This document shows, piece by piece, positions 8,665 through 21,600 of a stretch of DNA of 64,000 nucleotides (the first letter of the stretch is position 1; the number at the start of each line of letters is the position of its first letter). The notes below the pieces were generated by a model that did not search any database, was not told where the DNA came from, and saw nothing but the letters and a program-made list of their open reading frames with translations. The stretch is taken from assembly GCF_004023625.1 (NCBI RefSeq), contig NZ_RPDJ01000007.1:62001-126000 (forward strand). Direction: 5' to 3'. The position numbers and the translations under genes were made by a program. This stretch comes from Streptomyces cavernae. GTDB taxonomy: Bacteria; Actinomycetota; Actinomycetes; Streptomycetales; Streptomycetaceae.

Positions 8665-8787
8665 TTACTCGGCGGTTTCAAATCCATGACCACTGGGCAT
8701 GAGCCGTAAGCACTGTGGGCAATGAGGCTCGCAGGCGCCCATGCTCGGCGGGCGACGTTGCCCTCTGCGCCCAGGCCCCGCGGTCAT
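8665..8787 (-). CDS. Possible micro-ORF with CxxHCPQC motif and a TTA codon
   Basis: A 40-aa reading frame (or 25 aa from an internal ATG at 8742) ends with a CEPHCPQCLRLMPSG motif that looks like half of a zinc ribbon. It contains one TTA leucine codon, rare in streptomycetes and read by the bldA tRNA. Against it: third-position G/C is not high and no clear ribosome site precedes either start. It lies antisense within the gltB upstream region. Offered as a candidate only. Confidence 0.25.
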   Translation of the reverse strand: MTAGPGRRGQRRPPSMGACEPHCPQCLRLMPSGHGFETAE

Positions 8788-8891
8788 TGATCTGTCCGTC
8801 CGGGTCCCCTTTACCCCACCGCTACGAGCCCCATCGAACCGCTCGCAGCGGTGTCCGCATGCTGGAACGATGCATCCGGTTCCCGAGAAGC

Positions 8892-8917
8892 GTTTCATCA
8901 TGTAACCTGCACGAAAT
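8892..8917. promoter_or_regulatory. Possible GlnR-type site upstream of gltB
   Basis: GTAAC, six bases, then GAAAT at 8902-8917 fits the streptomycete GlnR half-site pattern gTnAC-N6-GaAAc. An overlapping copy on the other strand (GTTAC, five bases, GAAAC; 8892-8906) is one base short in spacing. It lies about 65-90 bases before the gltB start, a sensible place for nitrogen control. Pattern match only. Confidence 0.35.
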
Positions 8918-8979
8918 TTCGCCAGGGCCAACGTCGTCCCTCGGTAACCGAATATGCCAAGACGACGACGGGAGAGCCG

Positions 8980-13567
<4,588 letters not shown>

Positions 13568-13575
<8 letters not shown>

Positions 13576-15028
13576 CCCGAAGGGCTTCCTGAACCACGGC
13601 CGTGAGGTCGCCAAGTCCCGTCCGGTCGGCGAGCGCGTCAAGGACTGGAACGAGGTCTACGTCCCCGGCTCGCTGCTGCCGATCATCTCCAAGCAGGCCT
13701 CGCGCTGCATGGACTGCGGCATCCCGTTCTGCCACAACGGCTGTCCGCTCGGGAACCTGATCCCCGAGTGGAACGACTACGCCTACCGCGAGGACTGGAC
13801 GGAGGCGTCCGAGCGGCTGCACGCCACGAACAACTTCCCGGAGTTCACGGGCCGGCTGTGCCCGGCGCCCTGCGAGGCGGCGTGCGTCCTCGGCATCAAC
13901 CAGCCGCCGGTCACCATCAAGAACGTCGAGGTCTCCATCATCGACAAGGCGTGGGACAGCGGTGACGTCAAGCCGCAGGCCCCCGAGCGCCTGTCCGGCA
14001 AGACGGTCGCGGTGATCGGCTCGGGTCCGGCCGGCCTGGCCGCCGCGCAGCAGCTGACGCGGGCCGGTCACACGGTCGCCGTGTACGAGCGCGCGGACCG
14101 TATCGGCGGTCTGCTCCGCTACGGCATCCCCGAGTTCAAGATGGAGAAGCGGCACATCAACCGCCGCATCGAGCAGATGCGCGCGGAGGGCACCCGCTTC
14201 CGCACCGGGATCGAGATCGGGCGCGACCTGACGGCGACGGACCTGCGCAAGCGCTACGACGCCGTCGTCGTCGCCGCCGGCGCCACGATGGCCCGTGACC
14301 TGCCCGTCCCCGGACGGGAGCTCAAGGGCGTCTACCAGGCGATGGAGTACCTGCCGCTGGCCAACAAGGTCCAGGAGGGCGACTACGTCACCACGCCGAT
14401 CTCCGCCGAGGACAAGCACGTCGTCGTGATCGGCGGCGGTGACACTGGCGCGGACTGCGTGGGCACCGCCCACCGCCAGGGCGCGGCCTCCGTCACCCAG
14501 CTGGAGATCATGCCGCGGCCGGGCGAGGACCGGGCACCGCACCAGCCGTGGCCGACCTTCCCGATGCTGTACAAGGTCACCTCCGCGCACGAGGAGGGCG
14601 GCGAGCGGGTCTACTCCGTCTCCACCACCCACTTCGAGGGTGACGAGGACGGCAACGTGCAGTGGCTGCACCTCATCGAGGTCGAGTTCGTCGACGGCAA
14701 GCTGACCCAGAAGCCGGGCACCGAGCGGAAGATCCCGGCGCAGCTGGTGACGCTGGCGATGGGTTTCACCGGCACGGACGTCGAGAACGGGCTGGTCGAG
14801 CAGTTCGGTCTCGAGCTGGACGAGCGCGGGAACATCGCTCGCGACGCGGACTTCCAGACCAACGTTCCCGGTGTGTTCGTGGCGGGTGACGCCGGCCGCG
14901 GCCAGTCGTTGATCGTCTGGGCCATCGCGGAGGGCCGCTCGGCCGCACGGGGCGTCGACCGCTTCCTCACGGGCGCGAGCGAACTCCCGGCCCCGATCCG
15001 CCCGACGGACCGGGCGCTGATGGTCTGA
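13568..15028 (+). CDS. gltD: Glutamate synthase small subunit (beta)
   Basis: 486 aa. It passes electrons from NADPH through FAD and [4Fe-4S] clusters to the large subunit. N-terminal cluster cysteines are at 47, 50, 55 and 59 (CMDCGIPFCHNGC), followed by CPAPCEAAC. The FAD fold shows VIGSGPAGLAAAQQ and the NADPH fold VIGGGDTGADC. ATG at 13568 lies inside the end of gltB (8-base overlap). A hairpin at 15118-15168 closes the transcript. Confidence 0.98.
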
Positions 15029-15117
15029 CCTCACTGGTCTGACCTTGCTCGTCTGACCTGCGGTGGGCCTGACGGCCCCTCATATACGTCCCGTACAAAG
15101 GCGTACGGAACACGCGC

Positions 15118-15168
15118 GACGCCCGCCCCTGTCCCCGACCGGACACTGGGGTGGGCGTCGTCGCTTTT
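15118..15168. terminator. Hairpin terminator after gltD
   Basis: GACGCCCGCCCC (15118-15129) pairs with GGGGTGGGCGTC (15148-15159) with one G-T pair, and the loop holds a further short stem. A CTTTTCCC stretch follows. It lies 90 bases after gltD and 57 before the vWA gene. Confidence 0.7.
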
Positions 15169-15224
15169 CCCGCCGGCGCCGTGGTAAGTCCTCCCCGGCA
15201 AGCAAGCACAGAAGGGGGCAGGGC

Positions 15225-15944
15225 ATGACCGGGATCAGTCTCAGCAAGGTGGAGGAGACCGCGCCCGCGCTGGTCGGCCTGTACAAGAGCGCGGGAGTGT
15301 CACTCACCAAGTACGGGCTCGACGGACAGCGGGCCGCCGTCTACCTCGTCGTCGACTACTCGGGGTCCATGAAGCCCTACTACAACGACGGCAGCGTGCA
15401 GGCGCTGGCCGACCGTGTGCTCAGCCTGGCTGCGCATTTCGACGACGACGGAACCGTACCCGTGGTCTTCTTCTCCACGGACATCGACGCCGTCACCGAC
15501 ATCGCGCTCGACGACCACCAGGGCCGTATCGAACGGATCGTGGCCGGACTCGGGCACATGGGAAAGACCAGCTACCACCTGGCCATGGACGCCGTCATCG
15601 ACCACTACCTCGACTCCGGCGCCAAGGCGCCCGCCCTGGTCGTCTTCCAGACCGATGGCGGACCCATCAACAAGCTCGCCGCCGAACGGTATCTGTGCAA
15701 GGCCGCGAAACTCCCGCTGTTCTGGCAGTTCATCGGCTTCGGCGACCCCGACAGCCGGCAGTTCGAATTCCTGCGGAAGCTGGACGAGTTGCCGGTGCCG
15801 CAGAAGCGTACGGTGGACAACGCCGGGTTCTTCCACGCCGGGACCGAGCCACGGAAGGTGTCGGACGGGGAGCTGTACGACTGCCTGGTAGGCGAGTTCA
15901 GCGGGTGGCTGGCTGCGGCCCGCGAGCAGGGGATCCTGCGGTAG
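15225..15944 (+). CDS. von Willebrand factor A-domain protein (TerF-like)
   Basis: 239 aa, essentially a single vWA domain. The metal-ion-dependent adhesion site is visible as DYSGS at 44-48, with the Thr of KTSYH and the Asp of QTDGGP as the later MIDAS residues. The opening ISLSKVEETAPALVGLYKSAG resembles the calcium-dependent tellurite/stress (Ter) protein group, which is why TerF-like is preferred. ATG at 15225 has AGGG upstream; longer in-frame starts would run through the gltD terminator. No signal peptide. Its role in streptomycetes is not established. Confidence 0.85.
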   Translation: MTGISLSKVEETAPALVGLYKSAGVSLTKYGLDGQRAAVYLVVDYSGSMKPYYNDGSVQALADRVLSLAAHFDDDGTVPVVFFSTDIDAVTDIALDDHQGRIERIVAGLGHMGKTSYHLAMDAVIDHYLDSGAKAPALVVFQTDGGPINKLAAERYLCKAAKLPLFWQFIGFGDPDSRQFEFLRKLDELPVPQKRTVDNAGFFHAGTEPRKVSDGELYDCLVGEFSGWLAAAREQGILR

Positions 15945-16063
15945 AGGGCCCCATGGTCGGCTCACCCGAGTCCGGCTCGCTCCAGCCCTGCTCACGAGTC
16001 CGGCTCACTTCGACCCGGCTGACTCAACCCGGCTGACTCCAGCCGTGCCCACCCGAGCCCCGC

Positions 16064-17050
16064 TCACTCACGGGGGAGTCCTCCGTCGCCGAGCACGGCG
16101 GCCCTGCACTCGCTCGGGCTGCCCCAGGCGGTGCGCAGCGCACGGGCCTTGGTCAGCCACAGCGAGAGGTCGCACTCGGCGGTGTAGCCGATGGCGCCGT
16201 GCAACTGGAGGGCAGTGCGGGCGGCGGCGTACGCCGCCTCGCACGCGGCGACCTTCGCGGCGGCGACGTCCACGGGGTCGAGGGTGACCGCCGCCCCGAA
16301 CACCAATGGCCGGGCGAACTCCAACCCGACCATCGCTTCGGCCAGTTGGTGTTTGACCGCCTGGAAGGAGCCGACGGGCACGCCGAACTGGTGCCGCTGT
16401 CCGACGTAGGCGACGGTCCGGTCGAGCAGCGCGAGTCCGACACCGAGCGCCTGGGCCGCGGTGGTGAGCCGGGCGTAGGTGAAGGCTTCCGGTGCCGGTG
16501 TCCCGGAGAGGAGTTCGCCGCCGGAGGAGGGGAGGGTGAGCCGCCGCGCCGGGTCCAGGGAGGACCGCGCCCCGGGCCGCTCCCGCGGTGGCCCCTCCTG
16601 CGCGGCGGACGTGAGCCGCAGCCGCTCGCCCTCCACGGTGAGTACGAGGTCCGCCGCGTCCCCGTCCAGCGCGTACGGTGCGCCGACCGTGACCATGGTC
16701 TCGCCCGACACCACTCCCGGCAGCAGCCGCTTGGCCGGGCCCGGATCGGACAGCCCGGCCAGCAGCGCGCACGCCGCCACCATCTCCACCAGCGGCCCCG
16801 GTACCGTATGGCGGCCCAGTTCCACGAACGCCGCCGCCAGCTCCACCGGCAGCGGGCCCACTCCCTCGTACGTCTCAGGGACCGCCAGCGCGAAGAGACC
16901 CGCGTCGGCGAGACGGGACCACAGCGCCCGCCCGGGGGCCCGATCGCCCGCGCTCCAGGACCGGACGACCGACGGTGTGCCGGCCGCGGTCAGCATCGCG
17001 TCCAGCGAGGCGGCGAAGTCCCGCTGCTCGGTGGTCAGGAGGAAACGCAT
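16064..17050 (-). CDS. Acyl-CoA dehydrogenase, short subunit (FadE32/33-like)
   Basis: 328 aa, shorter than the usual 380. It matches the size of the FadE32/FadE33 partners of mycobacterial steroid-side-chain and ring dehydrogenases, which form heterotetramers with a full-length subunit. The acyl-CoA dehydrogenase fold is seen in QRHQFGVPVGSFQAVKHQLA and ALQLHGAIGYTAE. Its ATG shares one base with the stop of the larger subunit gene (TGATG), so the two are co-translated. Role: flavin-dependent alpha,beta-oxidation of a CoA thioester in C/D-ring breakdown, by context. Which FadE it matches cannot be settled by eye. Confidence 0.85.
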   Translation of the reverse strand: MRFLLTTEQRDFAASLDAMLTAAGTPSVVRSWSAGDRAPGRALWSRLADAGLFALAVPETYEGVGPLPVELAAAFVELGRHTVPGPLVEMVAACALLAGLSDPGPAKRLLPGVVSGETMVTVGAPYALDGDAADLVLTVEGERLRLTSAAQEGPPRERPGARSSLDPARRLTLPSSGGELLSGTPAPEAFTYARLTTAAQALGVGLALLDRTVAYVGQRHQFGVPVGSFQAVKHQLAEAMVGLEFARPLVFGAAVTLDPVDVAAAKVAACEAAYAAARTALQLHGAIGYTAECDLSLWLTKARALRTAWGSPSECRAAVLGDGGLPRE

Positions 17051-18189
17051 CAGCGGCGGCCCTTCGGGAGGCCGAGCAGGCGCTCGGCGACGATGTCGCG
17101 CTGGATCTCGTTGGTGCCCGCGTAGATGGGGCCCGCGAGGGAGAAGACATACCCCTCCGACCAGGCCGTGTCCGCCAACTCCCCTTCAGGGCCGAGGAGA
17201 TCGAGCGCCGTTTCGTGCAGCGCGATGTCGTACTCGGACCAGAACAGCTTGTTCAGGCTGGACTCCGGTCCGATCGGTTCGCCGTCGAGGAATCGGGAGG
17301 CGGCCGCGTAGGTGAAGAGTTGGTAGGCGCGGGCGCCGATCAGCGCGTCCGCGACCCGGTCCCGGGCGTCGGGCGGGCCCCCGCGCTCCCGCCACAGCCG
17401 GTGCAGCCGGTCCGCGGCGGCCAGGAAACGGCCGGGTGAGCGCAGGGTCAGCCCCCGTTCGTTGCCGGCCGTCGACATCGCCACCCGCCAGCCGTGGCCC
17501 GGCTCGCCGATGACGTCCTCGTCCGGCACGAACACGTCGTCGAGGAACAGCTCCGCGAACGCGGGCTTGCCGTCGAGCCGGGCGATCGGGCGGACGGTCA
17601 CGCCCGGCGCCCGCAGGTCGAACATCAGATAGGTGAGCCCCTGGTGCGGTTTCGGGGTGTCCGGGTCGCTGCGGAACAGCCCGAAGGCCCGGTCCGCGAA
17701 CGCCGCCCTCGACGACCACGTCTTCTGCCCGGTCAGCAACCAGCCTCCGGAGGTACGCACCGCTTTCGACCGCAGCGCGGCCAGGTCGGAACCGGCCTCC
17801 GGCTCCGACCAGGCCTGTGCCCAGATCACCTCGCCGGTGGCCATCGACGGCAGGACGCGGGTGCGCTGTTCCTCGGTGCCGTGGGCGAAGAGGGTGGGCG
17901 CCAGGAGATTGATGCCGTTCTGGCTGACCCGGCCCGGGGCGCCCGCCGCGTAGTACTCCTCCTCGAACACCAGCCACCGCATGAGGTCCACGCCCCGCCC
18001 GCCGTACGCGGCGGGCCAGGACACCACCGACCAGCCGTCCGCGGCCAGTTCGGCCTCCCACGCGCGGTGCGCCGCGAAGCCCTCCGCCGTCTCCAGCGAC
18101 GGCAGCGGAACCCCCGGCACGTGCTCGGTGAGCCAGGCACGTGCCTCGGCCCGGAAGGAGTCCTCCTCCGGGGTGAAGGCGAGATCCAT
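17050..18189 (-). CDS. Acyl-CoA dehydrogenase, full-length subunit (FadE30/31-like)
   Basis: 379 aa. Motifs: WSEPEAGSDLAAL (FAD/substrate binding), GQKTWSSRA, and the C-terminal YAGTNEIQRDIVAERLLGLP typical of FadE30-type enzymes in the KstR2 regulon. ATG at 18189 has AAGGGA upstream on the coding strand. A putative KstR2 operator lies only 17 bases before the start. It probably pairs with the 328-aa subunit encoded next to form an alpha2beta2 enzyme acting on a steroid-derived CoA ester. Confidence 0.9.
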   Translation of the reverse strand: MDLAFTPEEDSFRAEARAWLTEHVPGVPLPSLETAEGFAAHRAWEAELAADGWSVVSWPAAYGGRGVDLMRWLVFEEEYYAAGAPGRVSQNGINLLAPTLFAHGTEEQRTRVLPSMATGEVIWAQAWSEPEAGSDLAALRSKAVRTSGGWLLTGQKTWSSRAAFADRAFGLFRSDPDTPKPHQGLTYLMFDLRAPGVTVRPIARLDGKPAFAELFLDDVFVPDEDVIGEPGHGWRVAMSTAGNERGLTLRSPGRFLAAADRLHRLWRERGGPPDARDRVADALIGARAYQLFTYAAASRFLDGEPIGPESSLNKLFWSEYDIALHETALDLLGPEGELADTAWSEGYVFSLAGPIYAGTNEIQRDIVAERLLGLPKGRR

Positions 18190-18205
18190 CGACGATCATC
18201 CCTTC

Positions 18206-18225
18206 CCTAACAAGTGTTTGGTAGG
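18206..18225. promoter_or_regulatory. KstR2-type operator, site 1
   Basis: CCTAACAAGTGTTTGGTAGG is a near-perfect 20-base inverted repeat. Read on the other strand it contains ACCAAACACTTGTT, which fits the published mycobacterial KstR2 box AnCAAGnnCTTGnT at every defined position but one. It sits between the divergent acyl-CoA dehydrogenase and ipdF genes, 13 bases before ipdF, where a repressor would block both promoters. Confidence 0.75.
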
Positions 18226-18238
18226 TTAGCGTGGAGCC

Positions 18239-19024
18239 ATGACCGACGTCGAGAGCCCGGCCTATGTGTCCGGGCACGGCCTGCTCACCGGGCGTACCGC
18301 CGTCATCACCGCCGCCGCGGGCGCGGGGATCGGCGGGGCGACCGCGCGCCGCTTCCTGGAGGAGGGCGCTCGGGTCCTGATCAGTGACGCGCACACGCGG
18401 CGGCTCAAGGAGTACGAGGCCGAGCTCGCCGAGGCGTTCCCGGGGTCGGTGGCGGCCCTGCCCTGCGACGTCACCGACGAGTCGCAGGTGAGCTCCCTCT
18501 TCGACACCGCGATACGCCTCCATGGCCGGCTCGACGTCGTCGTCAACAACGCCGGCCTGGGCGGCACTGCACCGCTCGTCGACATGACCGACGAACAATG
18601 GTCGAAGGTGCTCGACGTGACCCTCAACGGCACGTTCCGCTGCACACGCGCGGCCCTGCGCGCGATGAAGCAGACGGGCGGCGGGGTCATCGTCAACAAC
18701 GCCTCCGTCGTCGGCTGGCGCGCCCAGGCCGGGCAGGCCCACTACGCCGCAGCGAAGGCGGGAGTGATGGCGCTGACCCGGTGCGCGGCCGTGGAAGCCG
18801 CCGAGTACGGGGTCCGGGTGAACGCCGTCTCACCGAGCCTCGCCATGCACCCGCACCTGGTGAAGGTGACCACCCCCGAACTGCTCCAGGAACTCACCGC
18901 CCGGGAAGCCTTCGGGCGGTACGCCGAGCCCTGGGAGATCGCCAACGTGATCGTGTTCCTGGCGTCCGGCTACTCCTCCTACCTGACGGGCGAGGTCGTC
19001 TCCGTCAGCAGCCAGCATGCGTAG
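18239..19024 (+). CDS. ipdF: Short-chain dehydrogenase, IpdF orthologue
   Basis: 261 aa against 262 for mycobacterial IpdF (Rv3559c). The opening GHGLLTGRTAVITAAAG, the cofactor motif AAAGAGIGGATARR, VVNNAGLGG and the catalytic Ser/Tyr-x-x-x-Lys (QAHYAAAKAGVMALTRC) all match that orthologue closely as I remember it. In mycobacteria IpdF oxidoreduces the 5-hydroxy group of HIP-CoA during C/D-ring degradation. ATG at 18239 with TGGAG upstream. First gene of the rightward ipdF-kstR2-fadA6 unit, directly under operator site 1. Confidence 0.9.
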   Translation: MTDVESPAYVSGHGLLTGRTAVITAAAGAGIGGATARRFLEEGARVLISDAHTRRLKEYEAELAEAFPGSVAALPCDVTDESQVSSLFDTAIRLHGRLDVVVNNAGLGGTAPLVDMTDEQWSKVLDVTLNGTFRCTRAALRAMKQTGGGVIVNNASVVGWRAQAGQAHYAAAKAGVMALTRCAAVEAAEYGVRVNAVSPSLAMHPHLVKVTTPELLQELTAREAFGRYAEPWEIANVIVFLASGYSSYLTGEVVSVSSQHA

Positions 19025-19055
19025 GGCCACCGATGCCCAGGACCACAATGGAACC

Positions 19056-19679
19056 GTGCCTACGAAGAAGCAGTCCCAGGTGACCGCCGCACCCACCCGC
19101 CGCCGTGAGCTCCTCGACACCGCCGCCGAGGTCTTCGCCGAGCAGGGCTACAACGCCACCACCGTACGCAAGATCGCGGACCACGCGGGCATGCTCGCGG
19201 GCAGCCTCTACTACCACTTCGACTCCAAGGAATCGATGCTGGAGGAGATCCTGCGGACCTTCCTCGACGAACTGTGGGACGGCTACGACACCGTCCTCGC
19301 CGCCGAGCTCGGTCCCCGCGAGACCCTGCGGGCGCTGGTCACCGAATCCTTCCGCGAGATCGACCGGCATCGCGCGGCCGTCGCGATCTACCAGAAGGAG
19401 TCCCGGCATCTCGCCGCCCAGCAGCGGTTCGCGTTCCTCACCGAATCGCAGCGCAAGTTCGAGAAGACCTGGCTGTCCACCCTGGAACGAGGGGTCGCCG
19501 CCGAGGTCTTCCGCGCAGACCTCGACGTCCGGCTCACCTACCGGTTCGTGCGCGACACCGTGTGGGTCGCCGCGTCCTGGTATCGGCCGGGCGGACAGCA
19601 CAGCCCGGAGGAGATCGCCCGCCAGTACCTGTCGATGGTGCTGGACGGCATCGCCATACGTCCACAGCCGTTGACCTGA
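19056..19679 (+). CDS. kstR2: TetR-family repressor, KstR2 orthologue
   Basis: 207 aa. The helix-turn-helix is in TTVRKIADHAGMLAGSLYYHF. The ligand-binding part ends with RDTVWVAASWYRPGG and QYLSMVLDGI, which align well with Mycobacterium tuberculosis KstR2 (Rv3557c), a repressor released by HIP-CoA. GTG at 19056 is chosen because it gives the family's short N-terminus; an in-frame ATG at 19017 overlaps the ipdF stop. It is likely to bind the two similar palindromes at 18206 and 25111 and so to repress its own operon. Confidence 0.88.
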   Translation: MPTKKQSQVTAAPTRRRELLDTAAEVFAEQGYNATTVRKIADHAGMLAGSLYYHFDSKESMLEEILRTFLDELWDGYDTVLAAELGPRETLRALVTESFREIDRHRAAVAIYQKESRHLAAQQRFAFLTESQRKFEKTWLSTLERGVAAEVFRADLDVRLTYRFVRDTVWVAASWYRPGGQHSPEEIARQYLSMVLDGIAIRPQPLT

Positions 19680-19698
19680 GGTGAGTCAGGGAGTTGCC

Positions 19699-20856
19699 AT
19701 GGCCGAGGCCTACATCGTCGAAGCGGTCCGTACGCCCGTCGGGCGGCGCAGGGGAGGACTGGCCGGGGTGCACCCGGCGGACCTCGGGGCGCACGTCCTG
19801 AAGGCACTCATCGAGCGGTCCGGGGTCGACCCGGCCGCCGTCGAGGACGTGGTCTTCGGCTGTCTGGACACCGTCGGACCGCAGGCCGGGGACATCGCCC
19901 GCACCTGCTGGCTGGCCGCCGGGCTGCCCGAGGAGGTGCCGGGCGTGACCGTCGACCGGCAGTGCGGATCCTCCCAGCAGGCCGTGCACTTCGCCGCCCA
20001 GGGCGTGCTGTCCGGCACCCAGGACCTGGTCGTCGCGGGCGGCGTGCAGAATATGTCACAGATACCCATCGCCTTCGCCTCCCGGCAGGCCACCGAACCC
20101 CTCGGGCTCACCCAGGGCCCCTTCGCCGGCAGCGAGGGCTGGCGTGCACGCTACGGCGAGAAGCCCGTGAACCAGTTCGCCGGCGCCGAGATGATCGCCG
20201 CGAAGTGGGGCATCACCCGCCGCGACCAGGAGGAGTACGCGCTCGGCTCCCACCGCCGCGCCATCCGTGCCATCGACGAGGGACGCTTCGAGAAGGAGAC
20301 CGTGGCCTACGGCGAGGTCACGGTCGACGAAGGGCCGCGCCGGGACACCTCCCTGGAGAAGATGGCCGGGCTCGACCCCGTCATCCCGGGCGGCACCATC
20401 ACCGCCGCCTGCTCCTCACAGGTCTCCGACGGAGCCGCCGCCATGCTCCTCGCCTCCGAGCGGGCGGTCCGCGAGCACGGACTGACCCCACGGGCCCGGG
20501 TGCACCACCTGTCGGTCCGCGGCGAGGACCCCATCCGCATGCTGTCCGCGCCGATCCCGGCCACCGCGCACGCCCTGAAGAAGACCGGCCTGTCGATCGA
20601 CGACATCGACCTCGTCGAGATCAACGAAGCCTTCGCACCGGTCGTCCTGGCCTGGCTGAAGGAGACCGGAGCCGACCCGGAGAGGGTCAACGTCAACGGC
20701 GGAGCGATCGCCCTCGGCCACCCCCTGGGCGCCACCGGCGTGAAACTGATGACGACCCTCCTGAACGAACTGGAGCGCACCGGCGGCCGCTACGGACTGC
20801 AAACGATGTGCGAGGGCGGTGGCCAGGCGAACGTGACGATCATCGAGCGCGTCTGA
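19699..20856 (+). CDS. fadA6: Acetyl-CoA acyltransferase (thiolase), FadA6 orthologue
   Basis: 385 aa (FadA6 is 386). Catalytic Cys in DRQCGSSQQAVHFAAQ, GGVQNMSQIP, then NEAFAPVV, GGAIALGHPLGATG and the second catalytic Cys in TMCEGGGQ: a complete thiolase. It would release acetyl-CoA or a C2/C4 unit in the last steps of C/D-ring breakdown. ATG at 19699 has AGGGAG six bases upstream; an in-frame GTG at 19681 is less likely. A perfect stem-loop follows at 20887. Confidence 0.93.
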   Translation: MAEAYIVEAVRTPVGRRRGGLAGVHPADLGAHVLKALIERSGVDPAAVEDVVFGCLDTVGPQAGDIARTCWLAAGLPEEVPGVTVDRQCGSSQQAVHFAAQGVLSGTQDLVVAGGVQNMSQIPIAFASRQATEPLGLTQGPFAGSEGWRARYGEKPVNQFAGAEMIAAKWGITRRDQEEYALGSHRRAIRAIDEGRFEKETVAYGEVTVDEGPRRDTSLEKMAGLDPVIPGGTITAACSSQVSDGAAAMLLASERAVREHGLTPRARVHHLSVRGEDPIRMLSAPIPATAHALKKTGLSIDDIDLVEINEAFAPVVLAWLKETGADPERVNVNGGAIALGHPLGATGVKLMTTLLNELERTGGRYGLQTMCEGGGQANVTIIERV

Positions 20857-20886
20857 CACTCACCGGCCGGGAACGAAGCCGGCCGA

Positions 20887-20911
20887 GGCACCGCCCCGCC
20901 GGGGCGGTGCC
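20887..20911. terminator. Stem-loop between convergent genes
   Basis: GGCACCGCCCC and GGGGCGGTGCC form a perfect 11-bp stem with a 3-base loop. There is no T-run. It sits between the fadA6 stop and the convergent SIMPL gene end and could end both transcripts. Confidence 0.65.
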
Positions 20912-20967
20912 GGCGGGGCGGTGCTCCCCGACGGGGCGCCCCCGCCGGGAGCGTGCGGACCGCTGCG

Positions 20968-21600
20968 TCAGCGGCCGAGCGAGAACCCCAGCAGGACCGC
21001 CGCTGACACCTCCACCATGCCCGGCGTCAGATCACCGGCCGAGTCGCCGCCACCCCCGCCGTGACCCCGGTAGCCGCGATACTCCTCGGCGTCCACGTCC
21101 TGAATGTGCAGCACGGTACCCAGCGAGACGCCCGCCGACTCCGTGTAGACCTCCGCCTTCCGGCGCGCCGCGGCCACCGCCTTGCGCCGCGCCTCGTCCC
21201 GCAATGCCGGCTTGTCGTGCACATCGAACTCCACGCTGTCGATGTGATGGGCGCCCGCGTTCACCGCATCCACGATGAGCTGCTGCAGATCGTCGAGCGC
21301 CCCGGACTCGATGGCATACGACGCCTTGCACCGGTAGCCGATGAACTTCCGGCCGGACCCGTACTCGTACTCGGAGCTGAGTCTGAGCCGCGAACCGGAC
21401 ACCGAGGCGTCCGGTATGCCATGCCGGCGCAGCGTCTCGCGCAGCTGCGACACCGCCCTGCCCGCCTTCTGGAACGCCTGGTCCGGCGACGGCTCCAGCA
21501 CATCCACCGCCAGCTTCACCCGGACCAGCTGAGGCTTGACGCGTACGCTTCCGGCACCGTAGACACTGAGCCCCCAGGGCTCGTTGATCGACTGGGTCAT
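20968..21600 (-). CDS. SIMPL-domain (DUF541) protein coupled to ipdC
   Basis: 210 aa. The SIMPL fold is indicated by the opening WGLSVYGAGSVRVKPQLVRV, the SGSRLRLSSEYEYG stretch, and ARRKAVAAARRKAEVYTESAGVSLG near the C-terminus. A Gly-rich segment (GHGGGGGDSAG) precedes the end. No signal peptide is visible, unlike many periplasmic family members. ATG at 21600 overlaps the ipdC stop (ATGA), so it belongs to the echA20-ipdA-ipdB-ipdC transcript. No role in steroid breakdown is known for this family. Confidence 0.82.
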   Translation of the reverse strand: MTQSINEPWGLSVYGAGSVRVKPQLVRVKLAVDVLEPSPDQAFQKAGRAVSQLRETLRRHGIPDASVSGSRLRLSSEYEYGSGRKFIGYRCKASYAIESGALDDLQQLIVDAVNAGAHHIDSVEFDVHDKPALRDEARRKAVAAARRKAEVYTESAGVSLGTVLHIQDVDAEEYRGYRGHGGGGGDSAGDLTPGMVEVSAAVLLGFSLGR

